Shown: in pieces, positions 25,064-33,734 of the stretch
Layout of the letters: each line of letters opens with the position of its first letter
Numbering within the stretch: position 1 is the first letter of the stretch
Source: Terriglobia bacterium
GTDB taxonomy: Bacteria; Acidobacteriota; Terriglobia; UBA7540
Assembly (NCBI GenBank): GCA_030040995.1
Contig: JASHOS010000109.1
Location: 1-42,966, forward strand
Length of the DNA: 42,966 nt
Direction of reading: 5' to 3'
Notes under the pieces: generated by a model
The model's database searches: none
What the model was told of the DNA's origin: nothing
What the model saw: only the letters and a program-made list of their open reading frames with translations
Position numbers and translations under genes: made by a program

Positions 25064-25837
25064 ATGCGCCTTGCAAACCAAATTGCCATCATTACAGGAG
25101 CGGGAAGCGGAATTGGCCGGGCCACAGCCCTCCGCTTCGCGGCGGAAGGAGCCCGCGTTGCGGTCAACGACATTAACGACGCGGGCGGCAGGGAGACGGT
25201 GCGGCGGATTCAAGCCTCGGGCGGGGAATGCTTCTTCGCACAAGCCGACGTGACTCGGCACGAAGAAGTAACCAAGATGGTCGATGCTACCGTCGAGGCT
25301 TACGGTCCGCCGGGCATTCTGGTGAATGTCGCGATCTGCAGCCGGGAATCGATCGAGGAGAATGCGTGGACTCCGAATATCGAGGTGGGGATGCACGGCA
25401 CTTGGCGGTGCATGCAGGTGGTGCTGCCAAACATGAAAGCGCGGGGGTCCGGAAGTATTGTTAATATTTCTTCCGTGAACGCCCTCATGGGATTTGGGAA
25501 TACACACGTTTATTCGGGGGTGAAGGCGGGTATCATCGGTCTTTCCCGTTCGCTCGCTGGCGAGGTTGGGAAGCACGGTATCCGTGTCAATTGTATCTGC
25601 CCGGGTACGATCGTCACCGAGATTTGGCAGCCTTTAATTGAAGAGGATCCGAACCTCGTCAACCGGCTGAAGGCGCTGTATCCTCTGGGCCGCCTGGGCC
25701 GTCCCGAAGACGTAGCCAACGCTGCACTGTTCTTGGCTTCTGATGAATCCTCTTTCGCCACCGGAGCGGTATTCGTCATTGACGGCGGCCTTACGGCGGC
25801 GCAATTGGGCTTTCCCGTCTTTCAAGAAGAGTCGTGA
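25064..25837 (+). CDS. Short-chain dehydrogenase/reductase
   Basis: A 257-residue NAD(P)-dependent oxidoreductase of the classical SDR type. TGAGSGIG (11-18) binds the cofactor. Asp36 after beta-2 (VAVNDIND) favours NAD. Ser137, Tyr150 and Lys154 (NISSVNA, YSGVK) form the catalytic set, and the C-terminal GRLGRPEDVANAALFLASDESSF matches FabG-like members. The usual NNAG motif is replaced by NVAI (88-91), a conspicuous departure. GAGGGA lies eight bases before the ATG at 25064. The substrate is unknown. Confidence 0.88.
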   Translation: MRLANQIAIITGAGSGIGRATALRFAAEGARVAVNDINDAGGRETVRRIQASGGECFFAQADVTRHEEVTKMVDATVEAYGPPGILVNVAICSRESIEENAWTPNIEVGMHGTWRCMQVVLPNMKARGSGSIVNISSVNALMGFGNTHVYSGVKAGIIGLSRSLAGEVGKHGIRVNCICPGTIVTEIWQPLIEEDPNLVNRLKALYPLGRLGRPEDVANAALFLASDESSFATGAVFVIDGGLTAAQLGFPVFQEES

Positions 25838-25898
25838 GGATTCGTCCCGAGGCGCGGAGATTACCTGCCGCAATGAAGTGAAGTATCATTGGGCCGGG

Positions 25899-26252
25899 AT
25901 GAGCAAACCATTGAACATCGAACGAGCTATGGAATTCATTGTAAAACAGCAGGAGAAATTCGAAGCGAGGCTTGCCAAGTCCGAGGCAAGATTCGAAGCT
26001 AACTTTGCCCGAAGCAACCGCCGGCTAGACCGAATCGAGCAGGTGCTCACGCAGACCAACCGCGTGGTGGCCAAGCTTGCGTCGGCGGGGGTTGGCCTTC
26101 GCAGCGACATCCGCCAGCACGCAAAGCGCATGGCAGAGCACGAGGCATGGCTCCGACGGCACGATGAGAAGATGTCGGAGATGGAAGAGAAACTCGATGC
26201 ACTGATTGATATTGTGGACAAGTCCATCCGCCGAAACGGAGGCACACGCTAA
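25899..26252 (+). CDS. Small coiled-coil protein of unknown function
   Basis: A 117-residue, strongly charged protein that is almost entirely predicted helix. Heptad-like segments run through residues 8-60 (ERAMEFIVKQQEKFEARLAK, then RFEANFARSNRRLDRIEQV) and again at 75-112 (MAEHEAWLRRHDEKMSEMEE). It ends with LDALIDIVDKSIRRNGG. No signal peptide, membrane segment or enzyme motif is seen. I have the impression that such short proteins ending in an IDIVDKxIRRNG-like tail recur in Acidobacteriota. The ATG at 25899 is the natural start; longer readings run through the SDR 3' end. Function unknown. Confidence 0.7.
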   Translation: MSKPLNIERAMEFIVKQQEKFEARLAKSEARFEANFARSNRRLDRIEQVLTQTNRVVAKLASAGVGLRSDIRQHAKRMAEHEAWLRRHDEKMSEMEEKLDALIDIVDKSIRRNGGTR

Positions 26253-26334
26253 TGGTACGTCGCCCTTCACAGCCGCTAGCTATCCTTTACCCGCCAAGAC
26301 CTCTGCGAACCCCATAAGTTGGTGAATAAAAATG

Positions 26335-26348
26335 TGAGTTGAGACTCA
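26335..26348. promoter_or_regulatory. Inverted repeat TGAGT-tgag-ACTCA upstream of the TetR gene
   Basis: A perfect five-base-arm inverted repeat 20 bases before the regulator's start codon, in an AT-richer stretch with CATAAT and TAGAAT boxes. Position and symmetry suggest a TetR autoregulatory operator; this is inferred. Confidence 0.4.
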
Positions 26349-26368
26349 TAATCTGGTAGAATGCGAGT

Positions 26369-26980
26369 TTGTCCTCACGTTCCTCCATCGCGCCGCGCCG
26401 CATCCCCCAGCAGGAGCGGGGGCAACGCCGGGTGTCCGGGCTATTAAACGCGGCCGCCAGCGTCATCTCCGAAATGGGATACCAGCAGGCAACGATGTGC
26501 GCCATCGCCCAGCGCGCGGGTTCGTCGATTGGCTCGCTCTATCAGTTCTTTCCAAACAAGGAATCGGTAGTTGACGCCTTGCGAGCCCAATACGTTAAGG
26601 AGGTCGAAAGACTGTGGGCGGCGCTCGCGGCCGAGGCGCATAACCTGACCGTAGAGGAGCTTGTCTCCCGCCTGGTCCGCTCGCAGGTCGAATTCGCAGA
26701 GAGACATCCTGCCTCTCTGGCTCTTTTCGAGGCGCCGCCCACGGCAAATACTCCACGGAGGCGGGAGATCATCCGCGCCCGGATTGCCCGGGTGCTTCTT
26801 GCTCGCAAGCCCCGGATATCCAGGGCGAGGGCCCTGCGGCTCGCGGCCGTGGTGCACGAAATCGTCAAAGGACTGCTAACGCTGTACGCGCGGGCCGGTT
26901 CCGGAGAACGGGCGCTGATCCTCGGCGAATTTGAAACCGTTCTTATTGCGTATCTCGGAACCAAGTTACACAGCTCTTAG
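26369..26980 (+). CDS. TetR/AcrR-family transcriptional regulator
   Basis: A 203-residue regulator. The N-terminal DNA-binding domain is clear: RRVSGLLNAAASVISEMGYQ, QATMCAIAQRAGSSIGSLYQ and FFPNKESVVDAL form the TetR helix-turn-helix. The C-terminal ligand domain is divergent. The start is a TTG at 26369, and no ATG fits better. It sits directly before the efflux operon on the same strand, so it probably represses the pump and itself until a pump substrate binds. The TAG stop lies in the first bases of a GTAG-type repeat. Confidence 0.88.
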   Translation: MSSRSSIAPRRIPQQERGQRRVSGLLNAAASVISEMGYQQATMCAIAQRAGSSIGSLYQFFPNKESVVDALRAQYVKEVERLWAALAAEAHNLTVEELVSRLVRSQVEFAERHPASLALFEAPPTANTPRRREIIRARIARVLLARKPRISRARALRLAAVVHEIVKGLLTLYARAGSGERALILGEFETVLIAYLGTKLHSS

Positions 26981-27087
26981 CGGGTAGCAGGTAGCGCAGA
27001 CTTCGTGCTTTTCGAAGTCTGCGGCTTTTCTTTACGATTCAGGACAAGCCGCAGAGTTTCCAAAGACGGGAAACTCCGCGCTACCCG
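26981..27087. repeat. REP-like paired hairpins between tetR and the efflux operon
   Basis: CGGGTAGC opens and GCTACCCG closes the element. Inside are GCGCAGACTTC-n8-GAAGTCTGCGGC and GCCGCAGAGTTTCC-n7-GGAAACTCCGCGC. The same two word pairs occur in swapped order in the copy at 31528-31629. It may attenuate readthrough from tetR. Confidence 0.75.
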
Positions 27088-27160
27088 CTACGCGCCGCCC
27101 TCTACCGCAAAGGGGGCAAGGGCAGAGGTTGTTTTCATCGCTTCACGGAGGAGATCGTAA

Positions 27161-28324
27161 TTGAACAGGCAAGCCTCGCGGTCCGTCAAGCTCGGCGTCT
27201 TCCTTCTAATTGTTGCTGCTCCAATCTTCTCTGGCGGGTGTGGCCGGCAGCCGCAAGCGGCTGCGGCGCCCCCGCCTCCCATAGTCGAGGTTGCAAGTGT
27301 CGTCGAGAAGAACGTTCCGATTTATGGTGAATGGATCGGAACACTATACGGCTACGTCAACGCGCAGATCCAGCCCCAAGTCACCGGGTATCTCATCGAG
27401 CAGGACTATCGCGAAGGCTCGCTTGTCCACAAGGGGGACGTCTTATTCGAGATCGATCCTCGCCCGTTCCAGGCCGTGCTGGACCAAGCGAAAGCTCAGC
27501 TCGCACAAGCTCAGGCGCAGCTTGGGAACGCGCGCCTGAACGTCAAACGCGATATCCCTGAAGCGCAAGCGCGCGCCATCCCACAAAGCCAGCTCGAGAC
27601 AGACACGCAGTCCCAACTGGCGGCGAAGGCAGCCGTGGAGTCAGGCCAGGCGGCGGTCGAACAGGCCGAGTTGAACCTGGGGTTCACGAAGGTTCGCTCA
27701 CTTATCTCCGGCATTGCCGGCATCGCCCAAGTGCAGGTCGGAAATTTGGTTACCCCCTCGACGGTACTGACCGGCGTCTCCCAGGTCGATCCGATCAAAG
27801 TCTATTTCCCCGTCAGCGGAATGGAGTACTTGCGGATCGCCAACCGGATCAGCCCGGGCGCGGTGAACCTATTCTCGGGGGCGGCAGCCATCCCTCTGCA
27901 GCTCATCCTATCGAATGGCAATCCGTACAGCCATTCGGGAAGAATTCTCTTCGCCGACCGGCAGGTGGATCCGCAAACCGGCACCATCCAGATTGTGGGC
28001 GCGTTTCCGAACCCCGGCAATATACTTCGACCGGGACAGACCGGGCGTATCCGCGCGGTAACGGAAATCAGAAAAAACGCGCTGCTGGTTCCCCAGCGAG
28101 CGGTGACCGAGCTGCAGGGAAATTACCAGGTGGCCGTGGTTGGGCCGGACAACAAGGTTACCGTCCGCACCGTGCAGGTTGGGGAGCAAGTGGGAACGCA
28201 GTGGTGGATGATCAACCAAGGCCTGAAGGCTGGCGAGCGCGTGGTGGCCGAGGGAACGGGGAAAGTGCGCGACGGCATGGCGGTTACTCCGCATTCCTAT
28301 AACGAGTCCAATAACGGAAGCTGA
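27161..28324 (+). CDS. RND efflux periplasmic adaptor (AcrA/MexA type)
   Basis: A 387-residue membrane-fusion protein linking the inner-membrane pump to the outer-membrane channel. The N-terminus has a hydrophobic stretch ending SGGC, a likely lipobox. Then come IVEVASVVEKNVPIYGEWIG, the lipoyl half-motif VNAQIQPQVTGYLIEQDYRE followed by GSLVHKGDVLFEIDPRPFQA, a helical hairpin (about 108-170), and the beta-barrel LADRQVDPQTGTIQIVG-like region (FADRQVDPQTGTIQ is visible). The start is TTG at 27161 with GGAGGAG upstream; no better start exists. The pump gene begins three bases after the stop. Confidence 0.92.
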   Translation: MNRQASRSVKLGVFLLIVAAPIFSGGCGRQPQAAAAPPPPIVEVASVVEKNVPIYGEWIGTLYGYVNAQIQPQVTGYLIEQDYREGSLVHKGDVLFEIDPRPFQAVLDQAKAQLAQAQAQLGNARLNVKRDIPEAQARAIPQSQLETDTQSQLAAKAAVESGQAAVEQAELNLGFTKVRSLISGIAGIAQVQVGNLVTPSTVLTGVSQVDPIKVYFPVSGMEYLRIANRISPGAVNLFSGAAAIPLQLILSNGNPYSHSGRILFADRQVDPQTGTIQIVGAFPNPGNILRPGQTGRIRAVTEIRKNALLVPQRAVTELQGNYQVAVVGPDNKVTVRTVQVGEQVGTQWWMINQGLKAGERVVAEGTGKVRDGMAVTPHSYNESNNGS

Positions 28325-28327
28325 TCA

Positions 28328-31300
28328 ATGTCAAAGTTCTTCATTAACCGGCCGATTGTCGCCATCGTGATTGCGATTCTCACCGTGCTCGTGGGTGCAA
28401 TTACAATTCTAAGACTGCCCGTCTCGCAGTTTCCGGATATTGTGCCTCCGGAAACGCGGATCCAAGCCACTTTCGTCGGCGCCGACGCCAACACGCTCGC
28501 CCAATCCGTCGCCACTCCAATTGAAGAACAGATGAGCGGCGTCGACAACATGAACTACATGTATTCGGTGAACGCCACGGCCAACGGGCAGGTGAACATG
28601 GTAGTGGATTTCGCTGTCGGCACCAACCCGAACACGGACCTCATTCTCACACAGATGCGGGAGACACAAGCGGCCGCCCAATTGCCTTCGCAAGTTGCCC
28701 AATACGGAGTGACTGTGCGGAAATCGACTTTTACACCCCTCATCCTCGTGGCGCTTTACTCGCCTCACGGTTCTTACAACGCGCAATTTCTTGCGAACTA
28801 CGCCTATATCAACCTCGATGACCCCATCACGCGCTTGCCCGGCGTCGCCGAAGTTCAGGTGTTTGGCGCCGGCCAGTACGCCATGCGAGTCTGGGTCAAG
28901 CCGGCGGCGATGTCCAGGCTGGGTATCACCGCCTCCGACGTGATCAATGCAATTGAGACGCAAAACACTGTTAACCCCGCGGGGCAAATTGGCGGCGAGC
29001 CCGTGCCGCCGGGCCAATCTTTTACCTATTCGGTCCTGGCGCAAGGACGCCTCGTAACACCGCAGCAGTTTGGCAATATCGTGATCCGGGAAAACCCGAA
29101 TGGCGGCATCGTGCGCGTCCGGGATGTGGCGCAGGTTGAGCTCGGCGTGCAGTACTACAACCTGATGGGCCGTTTGAACGGAAAGCCGAGCGCTGTGCTT
29201 GCGATTTACCAGTTGCCCGGTACGAATGCGGTCGACACCGCCAACGGGGTAAAGAACCTGATGGCACAGATGAAGAGCCGCTTCCCTCACGATATGGACT
29301 ATGCCGCCTCTCTTGACTCGACGCTGGCCGTGACCGAAGGCATCAAAGAACTCCTCATCACGCTTGGGATTGCGCTGGCGCTGGTCATCTTCGTTGTCTA
29401 CCTGTTCTTGCAGGGCTGGCGCGCCACGCTCATCCCGCTGCTTGCCGTCCCCGTTTCGCTCGTAGGTACCTTTATACTTTTTCCGGTCTTCGGTTTTTCG
29501 ATCAATACGCTCTCGATGTTTGGTTTGGTGCTGGCTATTGGCCTCGTCGTGGATGACGCCATCGTGGTTGTTGAAGTGGTGGAGCGGCACATTGAGGAGG
29601 GCCTGGCGCCGAAGGCCGCCGCGCTTAAAGCCATGGAAGAAATTTCGGGCCCGGTGGTTGGTATTGCGCTCGTTCTTTCCGCGGTTTTTGTGCCCACCGC
29701 GTTCATCCCGGGGATCACCGGGCGCCTCTATCAGCAATTTGCGGTGACGATTGCCGTCTCGGTAATCATCTCAGCCTTCAACGCGCTCAGCCTCAGTCCC
29801 GCCCTCGCCGCCTTACTCCTTCGGCCCAAGCGGCCCAGCCGGGGACTTCTGCGAAGATTCTTTGGCGGGTTCAACCGGCTTTTCAGACGCGCAACGAATG
29901 GATATGTTCGCGCCTGTAGCGGCTTGATACACAAAAGCGCCGTGGCTTTCATCCTTCTCGCCTTATTCGCGATCGCGGCTGTTTACTTCGGTGAGAAACT
30001 TCCCTCCGGCTTCCTTCCCGATGAAGATCAAGGCTACCTCTTTGTTAATCTCCAACTCCCCAATTCGGCTTCGCTCCAAAGAACCGCCTCCGCCGCGAGA
30101 GAGGTTGAGAACATACTCGCCAGAACGCCCGGCGTTCAGAATTATACGAGCGTCCTTGGCTTCAGTTTGCTCAGCTTCGCTCAAACCACCTATAGCGCCT
30201 TCTTCTTCGTCACCGAGAAACCATGGAGCACTCGCAAGCAGCGAGATGAGCAATATCAAGTCATCAAGGAACGCCTGAACCAAGAGCTCACCAAACTTCC
30301 GCAGGGAACCGCCTTCAGCTTCTCCCCTCCCGCCATTCCGGGTGTGGGCACTTCCGGCGGGTTCACGTTCGTCCTCGAAGATCGCGGCGGCCATGACACG
30401 CCGTGGCTGGCGGAGAATGTCGCAAAGTTCGTTGCCGCCGCCAGCAGGCGCCCGGAAATAGCCGGCATCGCTTCGTCGGCCCTTTTCAGCGTGCCGCAAG
30501 AGTTTGTCAATATTGATCGCGATAAGGCTCTCAAACTCGGCCTTCCTATCGCTGATGTTTATCAAACGCTGCAGACGTTTATGGGCGGTTACTTTGTCAA
30601 CTATTTCAACCGCTTTGGAAGGGAGTGGCAGGTTTACGTTGAAGGCGCAGGCGCTTCCCGGACGGTCACTGCGGACCTGAGCCAGTATTATGTGCGGAAC
30701 AATCAGGGCCAGATGGTCCCGCTCTCCGCGGTCGCCTCGTTTTCGCCGCTTATGGGCCCGGAATTTATCATGCACTACAACGAATATCCCTCGGCGCAGC
30801 TCAATGGCAGCGCGGCGCCCGGTTACAGCTCAGCACAGGCCATGGCCGCCCTCGAACAGGTTTTTGCCCAGACGATGCCGCATGATTGCGGCTACGACTA
30901 TATGGGCATGTCTTTTCAGGAGAAAAAAGCGGCGCAAGGAATCTCCGCCACCACGATCTTTGGGATATCGCTCCTCTTTGTCTTCCTGATTCTCGCAGCC
31001 CTCTACGAAAGCTGGTCGCTGCCCGTCAGCGTGCTGCTGAGCACCCCGGTGGCCGTGTTCGGCGCCTTGGGCTTGCTGCTGCTGCGCCGCTATGTCGATC
31101 TGTCTCTGCTGCCCGCATATATGGTACAGCTCGAAAACGACGTGTATTCGCAAATCGGCCTCGTCATGCTGATTGGCCTCGCGGCCAAAAATGCGATCCT
31201 GATCATCGCCTTCGCCAAGGATGAATACGAGCGGGGCAGACCGCTGATTGACGCGGCGCTGGATGGGGCGCGGCTCCGCCTCCGGCCGATTTTGATGACT

Positions 31301-31531
31301 TCCTTCGCATTCATTTTTGGTGTCGCGCCTTTATGGGTTGCCTCGGGCGCTGGTTCGGTGGCCCGGCAGATTATGGGCACGACGGTCATTGGCGGCATGA
31401 TCGGCGCAAGCCTCATTGCCATTTTCCTTATTCCCGCCTTCTTCTACGTGGTCGAGAGGCTTTCGGGCGCAAGAAGAGGGCATCCGGTCGCGCAGCCGGC
31501 GCCGGGAGAAGCGCCCGCGGAGTCTTTGTAG
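28328..31531 (+). CDS. RND multidrug efflux permease (AcrB/MexB, HAE1 family)
   Basis: A 1067-residue inner-membrane proton antiporter of normal family length. MSKFFINRPIVAIVIAILTV is the standard N-terminus. GLVVDDAIVVVEVVERH in TM4 carries the Asp pair needed for proton relay, and GLAAKNAILIIAFAKD supplies the TM10 lysine. The twelve-segment layout with two large periplasmic loops is intact, including the porter-domain words VQVFGAGQYAMRVWV and SGFLPDEDQGYLFV. It is the middle gene of the tripartite operon. Its TAG stop is the TAG of a GTAG-headed repeat. The substrate range is unknown. Confidence 0.95.
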   Translation: MSKFFINRPIVAIVIAILTVLVGAITILRLPVSQFPDIVPPETRIQATFVGADANTLAQSVATPIEEQMSGVDNMNYMYSVNATANGQVNMVVDFAVGTNPNTDLILTQMRETQAAAQLPSQVAQYGVTVRKSTFTPLILVALYSPHGSYNAQFLANYAYINLDDPITRLPGVAEVQVFGAGQYAMRVWVKPAAMSRLGITASDVINAIETQNTVNPAGQIGGEPVPPGQSFTYSVLAQGRLVTPQQFGNIVIRENPNGGIVRVRDVAQVELGVQYYNLMGRLNGKPSAVLAIYQLPGTNAVDTANGVKNLMAQMKSRFPHDMDYAASLDSTLAVTEGIKELLITLGIALALVIFVVYLFLQGWRATLIPLLAVPVSLVGTFILFPVFGFSINTLSMFGLVLAIGLVVDDAIVVVEVVERHIEEGLAPKAAALKAMEEISGPVVGIALVLSAVFVPTAFIPGITGRLYQQFAVTIAVSVIISAFNALSLSPALAALLLRPKRPSRGLLRRFFGGFNRLFRRATNGYVRACSGLIHKSAVAFILLALFAIAAVYFGEKLPSGFLPDEDQGYLFVNLQLPNSASLQRTASAAREVENILARTPGVQNYTSVLGFSLLSFAQTTYSAFFFVTEKPWSTRKQRDEQYQVIKERLNQELTKLPQGTAFSFSPPAIPGVGTSGGFTFVLEDRGGHDTPWLAENVAKFVAAASRRPEIAGIASSALFSVPQEFVNIDRDKALKLGLPIADVYQTLQTFMGGYFVNYFNRFGREWQVYVEGAGASRTVTADLSQYYVRNNQGQMVPLSAVASFSPLMGPEFIMHYNEYPSAQLNGSAAPGYSSAQAMAALEQVFAQTMPHDCGYDYMGMSFQEKKAAQGISATTIFGISLLFVFLILAALYESWSLPVSVLLSTPVAVFGALGLLLLRRYVDLSLLPAYMVQLENDVYSQIGLVMLIGLAAKNAILIIAFAKDEYERGRPLIDAALDGARLRLRPILMTSFAFIFGVAPLWVASGAGSVARQIMGTTVIGGMIGASLIAIFLIPAFFYVVERLSGARRGHPVAQPAPGEAPAESL

Positions 31532-31629
31532 CGCAGAGTTTCCTGCCTTTGGAAACTCTGCGGCTTGTCCGCGAATCGCTGAAGAGAACCCGCAGACTTC
31601 GAGACGCACGAAGTCTGCGCTATCCCGCT
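31528..31629. repeat. REP-like paired hairpins overlapping the RND permease stop
   Basis: GTAGCGCAGAGTTTCC-n7-GGAAACTCTGCGGC, a short spacer, then CGCAGACTTC-n9-GAAGTCTGCGCTA. The permease stop TAG (31529-31531) lies in the opening GTAG. It fills most of the 126 bases before the outer-membrane factor gene, inside the operon. Confidence 0.75.
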
Positions 31630-31657
31630 TGCGGTGGCAACGCAACTCTGAACTGAA

Positions 31658-33052
31658 ATGAGAAGATTGACCTTATTGGCGCTACTCTTCGTCCTGCTGG
31701 CGGGATGCACGGTTGGCCCCAACTATCAGAGGCCCAAACTCAACGTTCCCTCAGCCTATCGCGGACCGGCGCCGAGTCCCGCGGGCACGTCCTCCGCGGT
31801 TTCACTCGGCAACGAAAAATGGTGGACGGTTTTTCACGACCCCGTATTGCAGCAACTGATCCGCACAGCTTTGCAGCATAACTATGACATTCGGATTGCA
31901 GCCACGCGCGTGATCCAGGCGCAAGCTCAGCTTGGAATCACGCGCTCGAATCAATTTCCCACTGTAAATGCGGGCGCTGGAGCTGTTGCCCTCTATAACC
32001 CCAAGGTATCGAGCGTATTTCCCGCCTATAAGGAGAACTACGGCGAACTCGACCTTTCCGTCATCTGGAATCTCGATTTCTGGGGAAAATACCGGCGGGA
32101 GACGGAGGCGGCCCGCGATAGCCTCCTGGAAACCGAGTGGGGGCGCCGCGCTGTGATCACCTCAGTCGTCGCCGATGTAGCGACTGCATATTTCCAGCTT
32201 CGCGAACTGGACCTGAGTCTCGAAATCTCACGCCGCACTCTCGCCTCCAGGCAGGACTCGCTTCACCTCACTCAGGTGCTGGCCAACAACGGCTCCGCTT
32301 CACTGCTCGACTTGCGCCAGGCGCAAGAACTTGTAGACACCGCGGCGGAGACGATTCCCGATCTCGAGCGGCAGATTCAACAGGAAGAGGACATGATCAG
32401 CGATCTCCTCGGTGAAAATCCGGGGCCCATTGCGCGTGGCCTGACGCTCACCCAGGAACCGGCGCCGCTTGTCGTCCCTGCCGGGCTTCCGTCGGAATTG
32501 CTAGAACGCCGGCCAGATATTCGCGAAGCCGAAGCGAATCTGATGGCTGCCAACGCGGATATCGGGGTCGCCAAAGCTGATTTTTTCCCGAACATTTCGC
32601 TTACCGGTACGGGAGGGTTTGAGAGTTATGCGCTGAATAAATTCTTTACCGCCCCCGCCTTTCTTTGGGATACCGCCGCCTCGGCGTCTGGGACGATTTT
32701 TCAGGCCGGTGCGCTTCGCGCCGGTGTGACGCTCGCTACGGCCCAAGATCAGCAGATGCTGCTGACTTACGAGCAAACCATCAAAGCGGCCTTCGAGCAG
32801 GTCTCAGACGCTCTGATTGCCTACGCAAAATATCGCGAGTTTGAAAAGCAGCAGGTGTCGCTGACGGCTGCTGCCCAAGACGCTGACCGCCTCTCCTACG
32901 TGCTTTACCGTCACGGCGGCGCCAGCTACTTGCAGGTGTTGACTAGCGAAACCAATTATTTTTCGGCGGAGCTGAACCTCGCGCAGGCACACCTCAATGA
33001 GCGGCTCGCCCTCGTCCAGCTTTACAACGCCCTCGGTGGCGGCTGGCAGTAG
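31658..33052 (+). CDS. Outer-membrane efflux lipoprotein (NodT family)
   Basis: A 464-residue TolC-like channel. The N-terminus LTLLALLFVLLAGCTVGPNY contains a textbook lipobox (LAGC) followed by the NodT-family GPNYQRP. Two OEP repeats follow, with WWTVFHDPVLQQLIRTALQH, NLDFWGKYRRETEAARDSL, LLERRPDIREAEANLMAANA and FPNISLTGTGGFES as landmarks. It completes the tripartite pump with the two preceding genes. It ends in front of another repeat of the same family. Length is normal and no damage is seen. Confidence 0.93.
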   Translation: MRRLTLLALLFVLLAGCTVGPNYQRPKLNVPSAYRGPAPSPAGTSSAVSLGNEKWWTVFHDPVLQQLIRTALQHNYDIRIAATRVIQAQAQLGITRSNQFPTVNAGAGAVALYNPKVSSVFPAYKENYGELDLSVIWNLDFWGKYRRETEAARDSLLETEWGRRAVITSVVADVATAYFQLRELDLSLEISRRTLASRQDSLHLTQVLANNGSASLLDLRQAQELVDTAAETIPDLERQIQQEEDMISDLLGENPGPIARGLTLTQEPAPLVVPAGLPSELLERRPDIREAEANLMAANADIGVAKADFFPNISLTGTGGFESYALNKFFTAPAFLWDTAASASGTIFQAGALRAGVTLATAQDQQMLLTYEQTIKAAFEQVSDALIAYAKYREFEKQQVSLTAAAQDADRLSYVLYRHGGASYLQVLTSETNYFSAELNLAQAHLNERLALVQLYNALGGGWQ

Positions 33053-33082
33053 CCAGCGGGCATATCTCATTGCGAGGGATGA

Positions 33083-33185
33083 AGCGGGTAGCGTGGACCA
33101 TCGGTTTTGTGGTCCGCGTCTTTTCTTCCCGGAACTCGAGAAAAGCCGCAGACTCTGTTAAATGCGAGAGTCTGCGCTACCCAGC
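33083..33185. repeat. ~100 bp repeat, left copy flanking the PCYCGC gene
   Basis: AGCGGGTAGCG, GGACCATCGGTTTTGTGGTCC, TTCTTCCCGGAACTCGAGAA, AGCCGCAGACTCTG and CGAGAGTCTGCGCTACCC in series. The same series with few changes lies at 33735-33833 in the same orientation. Both share the GCAGACT/AGTCTGCGCTAC hairpin words with the elements at 26981 and 31528. Confidence 0.8.
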
Positions 33186-33220
33186 GTTGTGCTAAACTGT
33201 GCGCACGGAGGACGAATCCC

Positions 33221-33730
33221 ATGAAGGCCTTTTCACAGAAAGCTATACGGAAGCGAACGCGCAACAGAGCCTGCGCAACGATTCTCGCTCTGGCTTTCTG
33301 CTCCGGAATGACGTTCGGAGCAGCACCGTCTGCTTCGGCCGCAAAAACGACGGCAGTAACACCCCATCTCCCTCCTTACCACGCGCATCCCCCGCGCGGA
33401 CCCTTACCGCAAGTGCTTCCCTGGACGGACTTCACGGGTAATGCGCATGCGGAAAATGCCTACTACCTTGCAGCGCGGATTCGCCCTGTTCTCTATCAGC
33501 AACCTTGCTTCTGCCCTTGTGGCAAAGCGCTTGGGCACACGTGCCTGCTCGATTGCTTTACGCGGGCCGATAAGCACGCGGCGATGTGCGGGACATGCCT
33601 GAAGGAAGCGATCTTTGCCTACCAGCAAGCAATGCAAGGGGCCGATGCACAAACCATCCGCGCGAAAATGATTAAGGGCGAGTGGAAGAAGGTAGACCTC
33701 ACAAAATACAATCGGCCACCCGGAGAATGA
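33221..33730 (+). CDS. Exported cysteine-rich protein of the PCYCGC-motif type
   Basis: A 169-residue protein. A signal peptide is present: basic residues to about 17, then ACATILALAFCSGMTFGAAP and an ASA-A cleavage region. The mature part has the motif PCFCPCGKALGHTCLLDCF (95-113) and later HAAMCGTCLKEA, giving Cys at 96, 98, 100, 108, 112, 123 and 126. This follows the PCYCGC-motif family, often lipoproteins, thought to bind a metal or be redox-active, but no function is proven. QQAMQGADAQTIRAKMIKGEW is the usual C-terminal helix. The ATG at 33221 has GGAGG nine bases upstream. The gene sits between two ~100 bp direct repeats. Confidence 0.8.
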   Translation: MKAFSQKAIRKRTRNRACATILALAFCSGMTFGAAPSASAAKTTAVTPHLPPYHAHPPRGPLPQVLPWTDFTGNAHAENAYYLAARIRPVLYQQPCFCPCGKALGHTCLLDCFTRADKHAAMCGTCLKEAIFAYQQAMQGADAQTIRAKMIKGEWKKVDLTKYNRPPGE

Positions 33731-33734
33731 GCTC

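Noticed and set aside
28409-29737. A 442-codon open frame on the minus strand
   Set aside because: It is antisense to the well-supported RND permease and its translation is low-complexity (His/Arg/Asn-rich) without family resemblance; it reflects codon bias in high-GC DNA.
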